Notes: generated from the sequence alone by a model not told the origin. Numbered from the stretch's first letter, positions 20,475 through 30,090 are shown. The stretch: DNA of 64,000 bases from Nitrosomonadales bacterium (GCA_016213335.1 JACRAQ010000130.1:40015-104014); one strand, 5' to 3'. A program made the numbers and translations.

Positions 20475-22069
20475 TTGACCGCCGGCGGTGTTTCGAAGGT
20501 GTGGTACGGGGGCGGCGAAGGCAAGGTGAACTCCAGCCCCTGCGCGCCCTCCCACACCTGGCCGGTAGCTTTGGGGCCACTGCGCACGCACTTGAACACG
20601 ATGTAAACCAGCAACAGTTGCGAGAGCCCCAGCAGAAAGGCGCCCACCGAAGAGATGAAGTTCATGGTGGAAAACCTGAGCGCATAGTCGGCAATATGGC
20701 GCGGCATGCCGTCCAACCCGGCAAACCATTGCGGGATGAAGGTCATGTTAAAGGAAATCACCGTCAGCCAGAAATGCAGCCTGCCGAGCTTCTCGTCGAA
20801 CATGCGGCCGGTGAACTTGGGCAGCCAGTAGTACAACGCCGCCAGCATGCCGAAGATGCCGCCGCCGAAAAAGGTGTAATGGAAATGCGAGACAATCACG
20901 TAGCTGTTGTGATACTGCGCATTGACCGCGACGTCCGGCAGGATCAGGCCGGTCAATGCTCCCATGCCGAAATGGGCGACGAAGCCCAGCGCGAACAGCA
21001 TCGGCGTCTCGAAGGTCATCGCACCGCGCCAGATGGCGCCCAGCCAGCAGAATACCAGTACCGAGGTGGGGATGGAAATCGCCATGGTCGAGTACATGAA
21101 GTACACCTCTGCGGCAAGCGGCAGGCCGGAAGTCAGCATGTGATGCGACCACACGATGAAGCTGAGGAAGCAGATCGCCCACAGCGCATAGACCTGCGCC
21201 CGATAGCCGTAGACCGGCTTACGCGAAAAAGTCGCCAGGATATGTGGGATCAGCCCCCACACCGGCAGCAGCACGATATACACCTCCGGGTGGCCGAAGA
21301 ACCAGATCAGGTGCTGCAGCAGGATCGGGTCGCCGCCGTTGGCGGCATCGAAAAAATGCGTGCCGAAATGCCGGTCGGTCAGCAGCATGGTGGCCGCCGC
21401 GCTGAATACCGGCATGGCCAGAATCAGCATGAAGGCGGTGATCAGCCAGGCCCAGACGAACAGCGGCATCTTCATCAGCGCCATGCCCGGCGCGCGCATG
21501 TTGAGCACTGTCACCACTACGTTGATCGCGCCGCTGATGGAGGAGAGTCCCAGCAGGTGAATCGCGAAGATCGCAAAATCGACCCCTATCCCGCCCTGCA
21601 GATCCAGCGAGGTGTTGTGCATCACCCAGCCCAAGCCCGAGGCGCCGCTGCCGATGCCGGAGAATTGCAGGAAAAACGGGATCAGCAGCAAGAGTGCGGC
21701 AAACGGCAGGATCCAGAAGCCCCAGTTGTTGACCCGCGGCAGCGCCATGTCGGGCGCGCCTATCATGAGCGGGATGAGGTAATTGTTGAGGCCGGTGGCG
21801 AACGGCATGATCGCGCCGAACACCATGATCAGCGCATGCAGGGTAAACAACTGGTTGTACATGCCGGGCGAAAGCAGTTGCAGGCCCGGGAAGAGCAGTT
21901 CGGCGCGTACCGCCATGATGAGGACGCCACCGATGAAGAACATGATGGCGCCGAAGCTCATGTACAGGATGCCGAGATCCTTGTGGTTGGTGGTGGTCAG
22001 CCAGCGCATGATTCCGGCGGGTGGATGTTCATGCTGGTCATGTGCAACAGCCGTGATAGCTTGAGTCAT
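20471..22069 (-). CDS. ctaD: Cytochrome c oxidase subunit I
   Basis: Subunit I carries heme a and the heme a3-CuB site that reduces O2 and pumps protons. The 532-residue product has 12 membrane helices. Landmarks are RWLTTTNHKDLGILYM, TLHALIMVFGAIMPF (first heme ligand region), LNNYLIPLMIGAPDMALPR, LIWFFGHPEVYIVLLPVWG (CuB ligand and the linked Tyr), and IVSHFHYTFFGGGIFGM (heme ligands). The ATG at 22069 gives the normal start; the upstream extension is repeat sequence. The Shine-Dalgarno-like GGGAGAGGGAAGG just before it is part of a dispersed repeat. Confidence 0.97.
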   Translation of the reverse strand: MTQAITAVAHDQHEHPPAGIMRWLTTTNHKDLGILYMSFGAIMFFIGGVLIMAVRAELLFPGLQLLSPGMYNQLFTLHALIMVFGAIMPFATGLNNYLIPLMIGAPDMALPRVNNWGFWILPFAALLLLIPFFLQFSGIGSGASGLGWVMHNTSLDLQGGIGVDFAIFAIHLLGLSSISGAINVVVTVLNMRAPGMALMKMPLFVWAWLITAFMLILAMPVFSAAATMLLTDRHFGTHFFDAANGGDPILLQHLIWFFGHPEVYIVLLPVWGLIPHILATFSRKPVYGYRAQVYALWAICFLSFIVWSHHMLTSGLPLAAEVYFMYSTMAISIPTSVLVFCWLGAIWRGAMTFETPMLFALGFVAHFGMGALTGLILPDVAVNAQYHNSYVIVSHFHYTFFGGGIFGMLAALYYWLPKFTGRMFDEKLGRLHFWLTVISFNMTFIPQWFAGLDGMPRHIADYALRFSTMNFISSVGAFLLGLSQLLLVYIVFKCVRSGPKATGQVWEGAQGLEFTLPSPPPYHTFETPPAVK

Positions 22070-22076
22070 ATGCCTT

Positions 22077-22094
22077 CCCTCTCCCCAACCCTCT
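22077..22094. repeat. Partial copy of the murC/murD palindromic element at the ctaD start
   Basis: On the minus strand this is AGAGGGTTGGGGAGAGGG, identical over 18 bases to murC element positions 6211-6228. It lies 7-25 bases before the ctaD ATG and supplies the purine-rich ribosome-binding sequence. The rest of the 132-base ctaC-ctaD gap (to 22201) holds no gene. Confidence 0.8.
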
Positions 22095-22201
22095 GAATGA
22101 AACAACTAGCCATTCGACTAGGCTGCAAACGCCCCCAGCCAAGTCGCTGGTTATCCCGCAAGCGGGCGAGTGGACAAACGAATCGCTGCGCGAGTTTCAT
22201 G

Positions 22202-23479
22202 TTAACGCAAAGCCTTGACCTGCGAAGGCTGCACCATGTCGCCCATGCGGTTGCCGAACGAGTTGCGCTCATAGGTCACGATGGCGGCGATCTCGACATC
22301 GGACAGGGTGTTCTTGAAAGCCTGCATGGCGGTGCCCGGCTTGCCGTTCATGACCCGGTCCAGATGGCCGTCCTTGATCAGCAGGCCGTTCTTGTCGAGG
22401 AGCGGTCCGTTGACGATCTTGCTTCCCGCCAGCGCGGGAAAAGCTCCCGGCACGCCCTTGCCGCCAGCCTGGTGGCAGGCGATGCAGACCCCGTTATAGA
22501 TCTCATTCCCTTTGGCCATCAGCTCTTCCCTGCTCCAGACCTTGCCGGCAGCAGCCTCCGCCGCCGAGCCTTCCGCTTTTTTCCTGGCGAGCCATTCCTT
22601 GAATTGCGGCTCCGCCACGGCTTCCACCACGATCGGCATGAAGGCATGCCCGTCGCCGCATAACTGGGCGCACTGGCCGCGGTAGGTTCCGGGCTTCTCG
22701 ATATTCACCCACATCTCGCGCAGATAGCCGGGGACGGCATCGCGTTTGACGCCGAAAGAAGGCACCCACCAGGAGTGGATCACATCGGTGGAGGTCAGGA
22801 GAATGCGCACCTTCTTGTTGGTGGGCAGGATAAGCGGGTTGTCCACTTCCTGCAGATAATGCTCGCCCTTGGCTTCCCTGTTGTGAATCTGGCCTTGGGT
22901 GGTCGCAATGGTGCTGACGAACCTGATATTTTCTTCCGGATATTCGTACTGCCATTTCCACTGGCTGGCCGTCACCTTGACCACCATTTCGGCTGCGGCC
23001 CTGGTGTCTTCCATTTGCGCGATGGCATGGAAGGCGGGGACGCCCATCCAGATGTAATCGATATAGATCAGCAGCAGAAAAGGAGAAATCGCCAAGGCCC
23101 ACTGCCACCTAGTGCCGGGCTTGGTGAAGGTCCCCGGTTGTGCGCCCGAGCTTTTGCGATGTTTGAAGATGGAATAGGCAAAGACGGCGAAAACGACGAC
23201 ATAGATGCCCATGATGATGCGCAGGAAATCCACGCTCGCCGCTATCGAATCACGTGCAACAGGTGTGACGGGTTCCTGAAAATCCCAGATTGATTTTGCG
23301 CATGACAGGCTGGCAGCAAAAAGGGAAAAAACAGTCACGAGCAACAGCGTCAACCGTTTTTCTATTCTCCCCCACTCGCGGAAATTTGCAGCCCTATCAC
23401 TTCTGTTAATACAAAAATGCCGGGCTAACCATTTGTTAACGGCATGACCATCGCGGATTGCTGAATTGTCTGGCTCCAT
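22202..23479 (-). CDS. ctaC: Cytochrome c oxidase subunit II fused to cytochrome c (caa3 type)
   Basis: Subunit II accepts electrons from cytochrome c at its CuA centre. The 425-residue product has a hydrophobic signal-like helix at about 42-60, two membrane helices (about 84-105 and 126-146), and a periplasmic CuA domain with ligands H235, C270, C274, H278 and M281 (in CAQLCGDGHAFM). A fused class I cytochrome c follows, with CIACH at 332-336 and a likely axial Met at 385. The ATG at 23479 has GGAG eight bases upstream but leaves a long 40-residue leader before the signal helix, so the start is uncertain. First gene of the oxidase operon. Confidence 0.94.
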   Translation of the reverse strand: MEPDNSAIRDGHAVNKWLARHFCINRSDRAANFREWGRIEKRLTLLLVTVFSLFAASLSCAKSIWDFQEPVTPVARDSIAASVDFLRIIMGIYVVVFAVFAYSIFKHRKSSGAQPGTFTKPGTRWQWALAISPFLLLIYIDYIWMGVPAFHAIAQMEDTRAAAEMVVKVTASQWKWQYEYPEENIRFVSTIATTQGQIHNREAKGEHYLQEVDNPLILPTNKKVRILLTSTDVIHSWWVPSFGVKRDAVPGYLREMWVNIEKPGTYRGQCAQLCGDGHAFMPIVVEAVAEPQFKEWLARKKAEGSAAEAAAGKVWSREELMAKGNEIYNGVCIACHQAGGKGVPGAFPALAGSKIVNGPLLDKNGLLIKDGHLDRVMNGKPGTAMQAFKNTLSDVEIAAIVTYERNSFGNRMGDMVQPSQVKALR

Positions 23480-23742
23480 CGCATAGTCTCCATCGGGCCA
23501 TTTCTGTTTCCCGGCTTGCTCAAGTCTCCAGCATCGGCTCAAAAGATACTCGCCGCAATTTTCATCGTCAAGCAAGCCAACAGCAAACCAGCAGTACGCT
23601 GCGATTCTCCAGACGATTGAGGCTTGACTTTATTGGATAAAGGATGCCAGATATGCACTGTGACCGCGCTTGCTCTGGCGAGGAAGCATGCCGGCAGCGG
23701 GCACAATCGGCCGGAAATACCGCAACCACAGAGGAGACAATC

Positions 23743-24348
23743 ATGATTAAAGTTCTTGTTCTCTATTACAGTATGTATGGGCATATCGAAGCAATGGCGC
23801 GGGCGGCAGCTGAGGGCGTGCGCAAAGTGGATGGTGCGGAAGCAATGGTCAAACGCGTGCCGGAAACCATTCCGGAAGACAAGGCGAGGGCGATGGGCGT
23901 GAAACTGGATCAGCCCGCCCCAGTTGCCGCTACTGATGAGCTTGCGGACTATGACGCGATTATCTTCGGCACGCCGACCCGGTTTGGCAACATGGCCGCG
24001 CAGATGCGCAGCTTCCTCGATCAGACCGGGGGGTTGTGGATGAAAGGCGCGCTGATCGGCAAGGTCGGCAGCGTGTTTGTTTCCAGCGCCACCCAGCACG
24101 GCGGACAGGAAAGCACCATCCTTTCATTTCATACCACGTTGCTCCACCATGGCATGGTGATTGTCGGAGTGCCCTATTCATGCGCCGACCAGATGCGCAA
24201 TGACGAAATCACCGGGGGCTCGCCCTACGGCGCCGGCACCATTGCCGGTGGTGATGGCAAGCGCATGCCTTCAGCTAACGAGCTTGGTATCGCGCGCTTT
24301 CAGGGAAAACATGTGGCGGAAATTGCGAAACGCATGGCAGCGCGCTGA
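23743..24348 (+). CDS. wrbA: NAD(P)H:quinone oxidoreductase WrbA
   Basis: WrbA is a flavodoxin-fold FMN protein that reduces quinones by two electrons and protects against redox stress. The 201-residue product begins [21 protein letters not shown], the FMN phosphate loop, and continues with the [27 protein letters not shown] isoalloxazine loop and [12 protein letters not shown]. The C-terminal [10 protein letters not shown] and [14 protein letters not shown] are also typical. GAGGAG precedes the chosen ATG. It is transcribed away from ctaC; the 263-base gap between them carries no other gene. It stands alone, before rnpB on the other strand. Confidence 0.96.
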   Translation: MIKVLVLYYSMYGHIEAMARAAAEGVRKVDGAEAMVKRVPETIPEDKARAMGVKLDQPAPVAATDELADYDAIIFGTPTRFGNMAAQMRSFLDQTGGLWMKGALIGKVGSVFVSSATQHGGQESTILSFHTTLLHHGMVIVGVPYSCADQMRNDEITGGSPYGAGTIAGGDGKRMPSANELGIARFQGKHVAEIAKRMAAR

Positions 24349-24497
24349 TCGTATCTGCCGCTGTTTCCGGGCGCCTGAATAGCGGCTGCCGGTTGAAGCC
24401 GACAGCTTGATGTGGCACAGGCTCGCGCATGAGTTTCCGCATCCTCGCAAATTAAATGGCTACTTTAACTTGCATGGATTGGCCGGGGTGCAGAAGT

Positions 24498-24845
24498 GAA
24501 GCCAGCCGATAAGCCGGGTTCTGTCGTGGACAGTCATTCCTCTAGGCGTTTCGTTACCTGACGCTCGAGCGACCTACCCGCAAGCGACGCGAGCCACGTC
24601 ATGGCCTGCTTATTTGGTCTTGCTCCGGATGGGGTTTACCCTGCCGTCCGTGTTACCACGAACGCGGTGAGCTCTTACCTCGCCATTTCAACCTTGCCTG
24701 ATCCGCTCGCGCGGCCATCGGCGGAATGTTTTCTGCGGCACTTTCCATCGCCTCGCGGCGTCCGGCCATTAACCGGCATCCTGCTCTCTGGAGCCCGGAC
24801 TTTCCTCTCCACTCTTGCGAGTGCAGCGACTGTCTGGCCAGCTTC
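24498..24845 (-). ncRNA. rnpB: RNase P RNA (bacterial type A)
   Basis: Read on the minus strand, the 348-base RNA starts GAAGCTGGCCAGACAGTCGC, the conserved P1-P4 start, and carries GGAGAGGAAAGTCCGGGCTCC and later AGGGTAAACCCCATCCGG. It ends with AACCCGGCTTATCGGCTGGC, the 3' half of P4/P1. These are universal RNase P RNA landmarks. The product is the catalytic RNA that matures tRNA 5' ends with RnpA. A GATAAA -10-like hexamer lies nine bases before the 5' end. Ends are set from the M1 RNA pattern and may be off by a few bases. Confidence 0.95.
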
Positions 24846-24906
24846 GGAAAGAAGTTTATCATGCGAACGCTGCCGGAGAGCTGCCGCCCGGCAAATTATC
24901 CGTTCT

Positions 24907-25365
24907 CTATCCTGATGCCGACTCTGGCCGGCGCACCTGAGCTGCCAGCTTGTCCAGCACACCGTTGACGAATTTGTGCCCATCGGCGCCACCGAAAGTC
25001 TTGGCCAGCTCTACGGCCTCGTTGATGATGACGCGATAGGGGGTTTGGGGGTGGCGCACCAGCTCGTATGCGCCCAGCAGCAAGATGGACAGCTCGATCG
25101 GGCTGAGTTCGGCCAAGCCGCGATCCAGGTGGGGAGCGACAGCGGCCTCGAGCTCGGCGTGTTGCGCCAGGACCCCGTCGAGCAGTTCTTTGAGCAGCGC
25201 GGAATCATAGCGGCCCAATCCCTTTTCGCCGCAAATCTGTTCTGCGATCTGGGCGCTGTCACCACCGACCAATCGCCACTGGTAAACCCCCTGCAATGCC
25301 AGTTCACGCGCGCGGTGCCGCGGGCTTTTGGCCGGTGACTTGATCTGTTCGGGCTGTGTGTTCAC
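24907..25365 (-). CDS. nusB: Transcription antitermination factor NusB
   Basis: NusB with NusE (S10) binds boxA RNA and promotes rRNA antitermination. The 152-residue, all-helical product has [19 protein letters not shown] at the N-terminus, the [13 protein letters not shown] segment, and the conserved [47 protein letters not shown] near the end. Its start overlaps the ribH stop by four bases, the usual ribH-nusB pair. Length is typical for the family. Confidence 0.97.
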   Translation of the reverse strand: MNTQPEQIKSPAKSPRHRARELALQGVYQWRLVGGDSAQIAEQICGEKGLGRYDSALLKELLDGVLAQHAELEAAVAPHLDRGLAELSPIELSILLLGAYELVRHPQTPYRVIINEAVELAKTFGGADGHKFVNGVLDKLAAQVRRPESASG

Positions 25366-25814
25366 CCGAGCGCCTTCAGCAGGTTTGCCATCTCGATTGC
25401 CACCAGGGCAGCTTCCGCGCCTTTGACGCTCATGCGTTCCTCCGCCTGGCTGTCGGTATCGGTGGTAAGAATGGCATTGGCAATGGGCACCCCGCTGTGC
25501 AACTGCACTTCGCTCACGCCCCGCGCCGACTCGTTGGCCACAATTTCAAAGTGGTAAGTGTCGCCGCGAATCACCGCGCCCAGCGCGATAAGCGCGTCAA
25601 ATTTCCCGCTTTGCGCCATGTCCTGCAGCAGCAGCGGAATTTCCAGCGCACCCGGCACGCTCACCAGCGTGATGTCCGCATCGCGCACCCCCTGCTGGGC
25701 CAGTTGCGCGCGGCACGATGCCAGCAATCCTTCGCAAACCACCTCGTTGAAACGGCCCTGCACGATGCCGATGCGCATACCCGCGCCACTCAGGTTTCTT
25801 TCGACTTCTTTCAT
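25362..25814 (-). CDS. ribH: 6,7-dimethyl-8-ribityllumazine synthase
   Basis: RibH condenses 5-amino-6-ribitylamino-uracil with dihydroxybutanone phosphate, the step before riboflavin. The 150-residue product has [24 protein letters not shown], the catalytic [23 protein letters not shown] and [20 protein letters not shown]. The ATG at 25814 (GGTGAT upstream) gives the usual length; an upstream in-frame ATG at 25847 overlaps ribB and is less likely. It lies between ribB and nusB on one strand, and RibB makes one of its two substrates. Confidence 0.97.
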   Translation of the reverse strand: MKEVERNLSGAGMRIGIVQGRFNEVVCEGLLASCRAQLAQQGVRDADITLVSVPGALEIPLLLQDMAQSGKFDALIALGAVIRGDTYHFEIVANESARGVSEVQLHSGVPIANAILTTDTDSQAEERMSVKGAEAALVAIEMANLLKALG

Positions 25815-25830
25815 ATTTCTATCACCCCGT

Positions 25831-26925
25831 TCATTCGTGATGCGCATAGCCCACCACCTCAAGGCCGAAGCCCGCCATGCTCGGCAGTTTGCGCGGACTG
25901 GCCAGCAGGCGCATCTTGCCGACATTCAGGTCGCGCAGTATTTGCGCGCCGATGCCGTAACTCCGCTGGTCCCATTGCGCGACGTGGTGGACTTCCGGTG
26001 TCGCCACCGCGCGCGCCAGCAAATCGCCCGATGTCTCGTTGCGGTGCAGCAGCACCAGCACCCCGCAGGGCGACTGGCTGATTTTCAGCAGCGCGTCATG
26101 CACGCTGGTCGAGTTTTTGAAGCTCGACTGCTCGAGAAAATCCATCACCGACAGCGGCTCGTGCACGCGCACCAGCGTTTCGGTCTGCGGCCGGATGTCG
26201 CCCTTGATCAGCGCCAGGTGGGAACGCAACGTGGTCTTGTCGGTATAGACAGCCAGATCGAATGCGCCGTAAGCGGTTTTCACCGGGCGGCGCACCACAC
26301 GCTCGACCAGTTTTTCGTGCTGGCTGCGGTACTCGATCAGGTCACTGATGGCGCCGATTTTCAGGCTGTGCAGCTTGGCGAACTCGATCAAATCCGGCAG
26401 GCGCGCCATCTCGCCATCATCCTTGAGCACCTCGCAAATCACCGCAGCGGGCGTCAGCCCCGCCAGTTGCGCCAGGTCACAGCCCGCTTCGGTATGCCCG
26501 GCACGCACCAGAACGCCGCCATTTTGCGCCATGAGCGGGAAAATATGTCCCGGCTGCACGATGTCGGCCGGCCTGGCGTTCCTGCTCGCCGCCATCCGTA
26601 TGGTGTGCGCGCGATCGGCGGCGGAAATGCCGGTAGTCACGCCTTTCGCCGCTTCAATGGAAACGGTGAAGTTGGTACCCAGCGGCGAGCCGTTGTCGCG
26701 CACCATCAGCGGCAGATTGAGCTGTTTGCAGTGCGCCTCGGTGACGGTCAAACAGATCAGGCCGCGTCCGTACCTGGCCATGAAATTGATTTTTTCCGGC
26801 GTTACGAACTCGGCGGCAAACAGCAGGTCGCCCTCGTTCTCGCGATCTTCTTCGTCCACCAGCACCACCATGTTTCCGGCACGGATTTCGGCAATGATGT
26901 CTTGTATGGGTGAAATAGTTGTCAT
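25831..26925 (-). CDS. ribB: 3,4-dihydroxy-2-butanone-4-phosphate synthase with degenerate GTP cyclohydrolase II-like domain
   Basis: The N-terminal 205 residues are an intact Rib[63 protein letters not shown] and [27 protein letters not shown] include the acidic loop and catalytic His. The C-terminal 155 residues resemble the RibA fold but lack the zinc cysteines and the SLRCDCG motif of GTP cyclohydrolase II, so this is a RibBX-type protein that probably makes only dihydroxybutanone phosphate. A separate ribA is expected elsewhere. The ATG at 26925 was chosen over a start 24 bases upstream. First gene of ribB-ribH-nusB. Confidence 0.92.
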   Translation of the reverse strand: MTTISPIQDIIAEIRAGNMVVLVDEEDRENEGDLLFAAEFVTPEKINFMARYGRGLICLTVTEAHCKQLNLPLMVRDNGSPLGTNFTVSIEAAKGVTTGISAADRAHTIRMAASRNARPADIVQPGHIFPLMAQNGGVLVRAGHTEAGCDLAQLAGLTPAAVICEVLKDDGEMARLPDLIEFAKLHSLKIGAISDLIEYRSQHEKLVERVVRRPVKTAYGAFDLAVYTDKTTLRSHLALIKGDIRPQTETLVRVHEPLSVMDFLEQSSFKNSTSVHDALLKISQSPCGVLVLLHRNETSGDLLARAVATPEVHHVAQWDQRSYGIGAQILRDLNVGKMRLLASPRKLPSMAGFGLEVVGYAHHE

Positions 26926-27026
26926 GTTCGCTGTACCTGTGGCCCGCATTATACGTGCAACGGGGCGCGAGATTATGTCACACCCGCAGCTATAATATGC
27001 CCGCCTGCCTTACTCGTACCTCCGCC

Positions 27027-27728
27027 ATGCGCCACCGCAATCTCGTCCGCGCTTTAATTGTTGCCCTGTTTCTGCTTGCCGCCACCAGCGCATCTGCGCT
27101 CGATCTTTCCGGTTTCAGCAACAGGGACCAGGTCGCCAGCCTGAAGCAGGCGCTCACACAGGGTGCGGAAACTGCCGTAAAGAACCTGGCCAAAGAGGAC
27201 GGCTATCTCGGCAACGACAAGGTGCGCATCCCGCTGCCGGAAAGCCTGCAAAAAGTGGATGGCCTGCTGCGCAAATTCGGCATGGGCAAATATGCGGATG
27301 AACTGGTCGTCTCGATGAATCGCGCCGCCGAAGCTGCCGTGCCGGAGGCAAAGGCCCTGTTGGTCGGCGCAGCCAGGAAAATGACCGTGGAAGACGCCAA
27401 AGGCATTCTCACCGGCAACGACGCCGCCGCCACGCAATACTTCCGCAAGAACACCGAAACCGCGCTGGCAGGCAAATTCAGGCCCATCATCAGCAAGGCG
27501 ATGCTGAAAGTGAAGGTCGCAGAAAAATACGGCCAGTTTGCCGATAAGGGCGTAAGGTTCGGCCTGGTGGATGAGCGCGATGCGCGGCTGGATGATTACA
27601 TCACTCGCAAGGCGCTGGAGGGCTTGTTTCTGGTGATGACCGAGCAGGAGCAAGCGATCCGCGCCAACCCGCTGGAAGCGACGGGCAACCTGGCGAAGAG
27701 GGTATTCTCGGTTCTGCGCGGACAATGA
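27027..27728 (+). CDS. DUF4197 family secreted protein
   Basis: The 233-residue product has a clear signal peptide (MRHRNLVRALIVALFLLAAT, cleaved after SASA near residue 23), then an all-helical domain with GFSNRDQVASLKQALTQGAE, KFGMGKYADELVVSMNRAAE and TEQEQAIRANPLEATGNL, the pattern of DUF4197. The family is secreted and of unknown function. A TATAAT hexamer at 26991-26996 lies about 31 bases upstream, which favours the ATG at 27027 over one at 26997. It is divergent from ribB and stands alone. Confidence 0.88.
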   Translation: MRHRNLVRALIVALFLLAATSASALDLSGFSNRDQVASLKQALTQGAETAVKNLAKEDGYLGNDKVRIPLPESLQKVDGLLRKFGMGKYADELVVSMNRAAEAAVPEAKALLVGAARKMTVEDAKGILTGNDAAATQYFRKNTETALAGKFRPIISKAMLKVKVAEKYGQFADKGVRFGLVDERDARLDDYITRKALEGLFLVMTEQEQAIRANPLEATGNLAKRVFSVLRGQ

Positions 27729-27944
27729 CCCGGCGGTGCGAGGCCGCCCGCTTTCCTGTGGCCTTCCGCGCGTTTCTTGCAGTTTCCTGGCCGCGCCCCA
27801 TTCGCGCGGCCCATGAAGTGCCTGTGCTCCGCCCCCCGATAACCACATTCCCGGCATGGCGATTGCCTGACACTTGAAATTAACCCGCATACAGGGCAGA
27901 GTAGCTACCGGAAAGTTTTAACTTGCAATGGAGGGAGGGGCAAA

Positions 27945-27986
27945 ATGATTTCCTTGCTCGACTCTGCGTTTCCAGCCCGGCCGTAA
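27945..27986 (+). CDS. Possible 13-residue leader peptide before the GGDEF gene
   Basis: ATG at 27945 follows GGAGGGAGGGG at four to five bases, an exceptionally strong ribosome site, and encodes MISLLDSAFPARP then TAA, 14 bases before the diguanylate cyclase ATG, which has no ribosome site of its own. This could be a translationally coupled leader, or the strong site could mark a mis-set start. The preceding gap (27729-27944) holds no gene. Confidence 0.35.
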   Translation: MISLLDSAFPARP

Positions 27987-27999
27987 TCGCTTCTATGCC

Positions 28000-30090
28000 A
28001 TGACCATTCCCGGCGCCTCACCCCCCCGCCCCGCTGCATCGAGCCCCGCCCGCGCGACGGCAGGATCGCCGTTGCTCCGGCAACTGCCGTGGGTAGCGCT
28101 TGCCGCCGCCCTGTGCGGCACCTACTTGTTGTGGAACCATGCCCGTGAAAATGCCGTGCGGGCGTTGCAAGCCGAATTTGAATACCTCACCCGCGAGGCC
28201 AGCGACCACGTCGAGCTGCGCATGGCGACCTATGCGCAGGTACTGCGCGGGGTGCAGGGCTTATTCGCTGCTTCCGGGAAAGTGGAGCGCGGCGAATTCC
28301 GCGATTTCGTCGCAAGACAGCACCTGGAAGAAAATTATCCGGGCGCCCAAGGCATGGGCTTTGCCCTGATCGTGCCGCCAGAACTGAAAAACCGCCACAT
28401 CGCCGACATCCGCAGCCAGGGCTTCCCGAACTACACCATCCATCCTGCGGGGGAGCGTGAAACCTATACCGCTGTCGTGTACATCGAACCGTTCAACGAG
28501 CGCAACCAGCGCGCCTTCGGCTACGACATGTACTCCGACCGGGAGCACCCCCGCGCCGGGGATTCCGCTCCCGGCTTGCGCCGCGCCGCCATGGAGCGGG
28601 CGCGCGATTCCGGCGATGCCGCCCTGTCCGGCAAAGCCGCCATTTCCGGCAAAGTCAGGCTGCTGATGGAACTGGAAACCGACGCGCAGCCGCAGGCCGG
28701 TGTGCTGATGTATCTGCCGGTGTACCGGAACGGCACGCCAGTTGATACCGTCGCCGAGCGCCGCGCCGGCATTGTCGGCTGGGCTTATGCCCCGTTCCGC
28801 ATGGGCGACCTGATGTCCGGCATCCTCGCCGAGCATGCCGGTGAAGTTGATATCGAAATCTACGACGGCGAAGAAATCTCCGAACGGACATTGCTCTACG
28901 ACGACGACAAGACTCACCGCGCCAACAGCAAGGGGGGCGCGCAGTTTCAGGCCACCCGGCGCATCGAGATCAGCGGCCGCACCTGGACGATGGTGATCCT
29001 TTCCCTGCCCAGCCTCGAGAAGCGGCTTGACCGCGGGACATCGCTGAAAATTGCCCTCGCCGGCATTGCCGTTAGCCTGCTGCTGGCGCTGCTGGTCTGG
29101 CTGGGGCTGCGCGACCGGAACCTCACCCTGGAAATCACCCACCAGATAAGCGAAAGCCGGGCGCGCATCAACCTGTTGAACGAGCAGCTGACCGTGGCGC
29201 TCAAGGAGCTGGAAAGCATCATGAACGCCTTCCCGGATCTGCACTACATGATCAACATGAAGGGGGAACTGGTTCGATGGAACTTGAGTTTTGAAAAGTT
29301 CATCGGCCTTGCGCCTGAAAAATTATTGAACAGGCAATTGACAGACTTCATCTGCGAAAAGGACAGGCCGCCGGTAATGGAAGGAATGCGGCAGATTCTG
29401 GAAAAAGGCCACTACTCCTCGGAGGTGTGCTATGTCAGGCACGATGGCGCGCTGATCCCTTTTCTGTGCAACGGCGCAGTCGTAAAAAACGAGAGCGGGG
29501 AGGTAATGGGCATACTGGGCGCATGCCGGGACATCAGCGAGCGCAAGACCACGGAAGAGCACATGCAGCACCTGGCGCATTATGACCTGCTCACCGGACT
29601 CCCCAACCGGACGCTGTTCAGCGACCGCCTGCAGCAGGCTCTCGCCACGGCCAGACGCGACAAGGCGCGCATGGCGCTGATGTTTGTTGATCTCGACGAA
29701 TTCAAGCCGATCAACGACGATCTCGGCCACGATGTCGGCGACCTGCTGTTGCAGCAGGTCGCGCAACGCCTGCAAGACTGTATGCGCGAATCGGACACCG
29801 CTGCGCGGATAGGCGGCGACGAATTCCTCGTGCTGTTGCCGCGCATCGAGGCGGAACAGGATGCGCTGGTGGTATCGGAGAAGATCCGCCTCGTTCTCTG
29901 CCAGCCGTTCGAGGTGGCCGGTGAAACCCTGCACATTTCTTCGAGCATCGGCATCGCCGTTTACCCGGAGCACGGCAGCGAAGAGAAAATACTGGTCAAA
30001 AATGCCGACATTGCCATGTACCATGCCAAGAAAAGCGGGCGCAACAACGTGCAACTTTACCGGGCCGGGATGCAGGGATCCGGCACCTGA
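28000..30090 (+). CDS. Membrane diguanylate cyclase: CHASE, PAS and GGDEF domains
   Basis: The 696-residue product probably makes c-di-GMP in response to a periplasmic signal. Order: membrane helix near 30-46, a periplasmic CHASE-type sensor (about 70-300), a second helix (about 346-366), a short coiled coil, a PAS domain (about 405-530, with the C-terminal LGACRDISERKTTEE linker), then GGDEF (about 540-690). The active-site GGDEF is intact at 605-609 and an inhibitory I-site RESD lies at 596-599, five residues upstream. No EAL domain. There is no operon partner. The start has no ribosome site of its own; see the short frame upstream. Confidence 0.92.
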   Translation: MTIPGASPPRPAASSPARATAGSPLLRQLPWVALAAALCGTYLLWNHARENAVRALQAEFEYLTREASDHVELRMATYAQVLRGVQGLFAASGKVERGEFRDFVARQHLEENYPGAQGMGFALIVPPELKNRHIADIRSQGFPNYTIHPAGERETYTAVVYIEPFNERNQRAFGYDMYSDREHPRAGDSAPGLRRAAMERARDSGDAALSGKAAISGKVRLLMELETDAQPQAGVLMYLPVYRNGTPVDTVAERRAGIVGWAYAPFRMGDLMSGILAEHAGEVDIEIYDGEEISERTLLYDDDKTHRANSKGGAQFQATRRIEISGRTWTMVILSLPSLEKRLDRGTSLKIALAGIAVSLLLALLVWLGLRDRNLTLEITHQISESRARINLLNEQLTVALKELESIMNAFPDLHYMINMKGELVRWNLSFEKFIGLAPEKLLNRQLTDFICEKDRPPVMEGMRQILEKGHYSSEVCYVRHDGALIPFLCNGAVVKNESGEVMGILGACRDISERKTTEEHMQHLAHYDLLTGLPNRTLFSDRLQQALATARRDKARMALMFVDLDEFKPINDDLGHDVGDLLLQQVAQRLQDCMRESDTAARIGGDEFLVLLPRIEAEQDALVVSEKIRLVLCQPFEVAGETLHISSSIGIAVYPEHGSEEKILVKNADIAMYHAKKSGRNNVQLYRAGMQGSGT

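Noticed and set aside
20402..22096. A long plus-strand open frame opposite ctaD
   Set aside because: Antisense to a certain gene; composition is Gln/His/Arg-rich with no recognised domain.
23480..23742. Promoter for wrbA at TTGACT (23624-23629)
   Set aside because: No acceptable -10 hexamer lies 16-18 bases downstream.
24601..24992. Open frames crossing the RNase P RNA
   Set aside because: The sequence is explained by the RNA; frames are incidental.
26926..27026. FMN riboswitch upstream of ribB
   Set aside because: Only about 100 bases separate ribB from the DUF4197 gene and no RFN-element motifs are visible.
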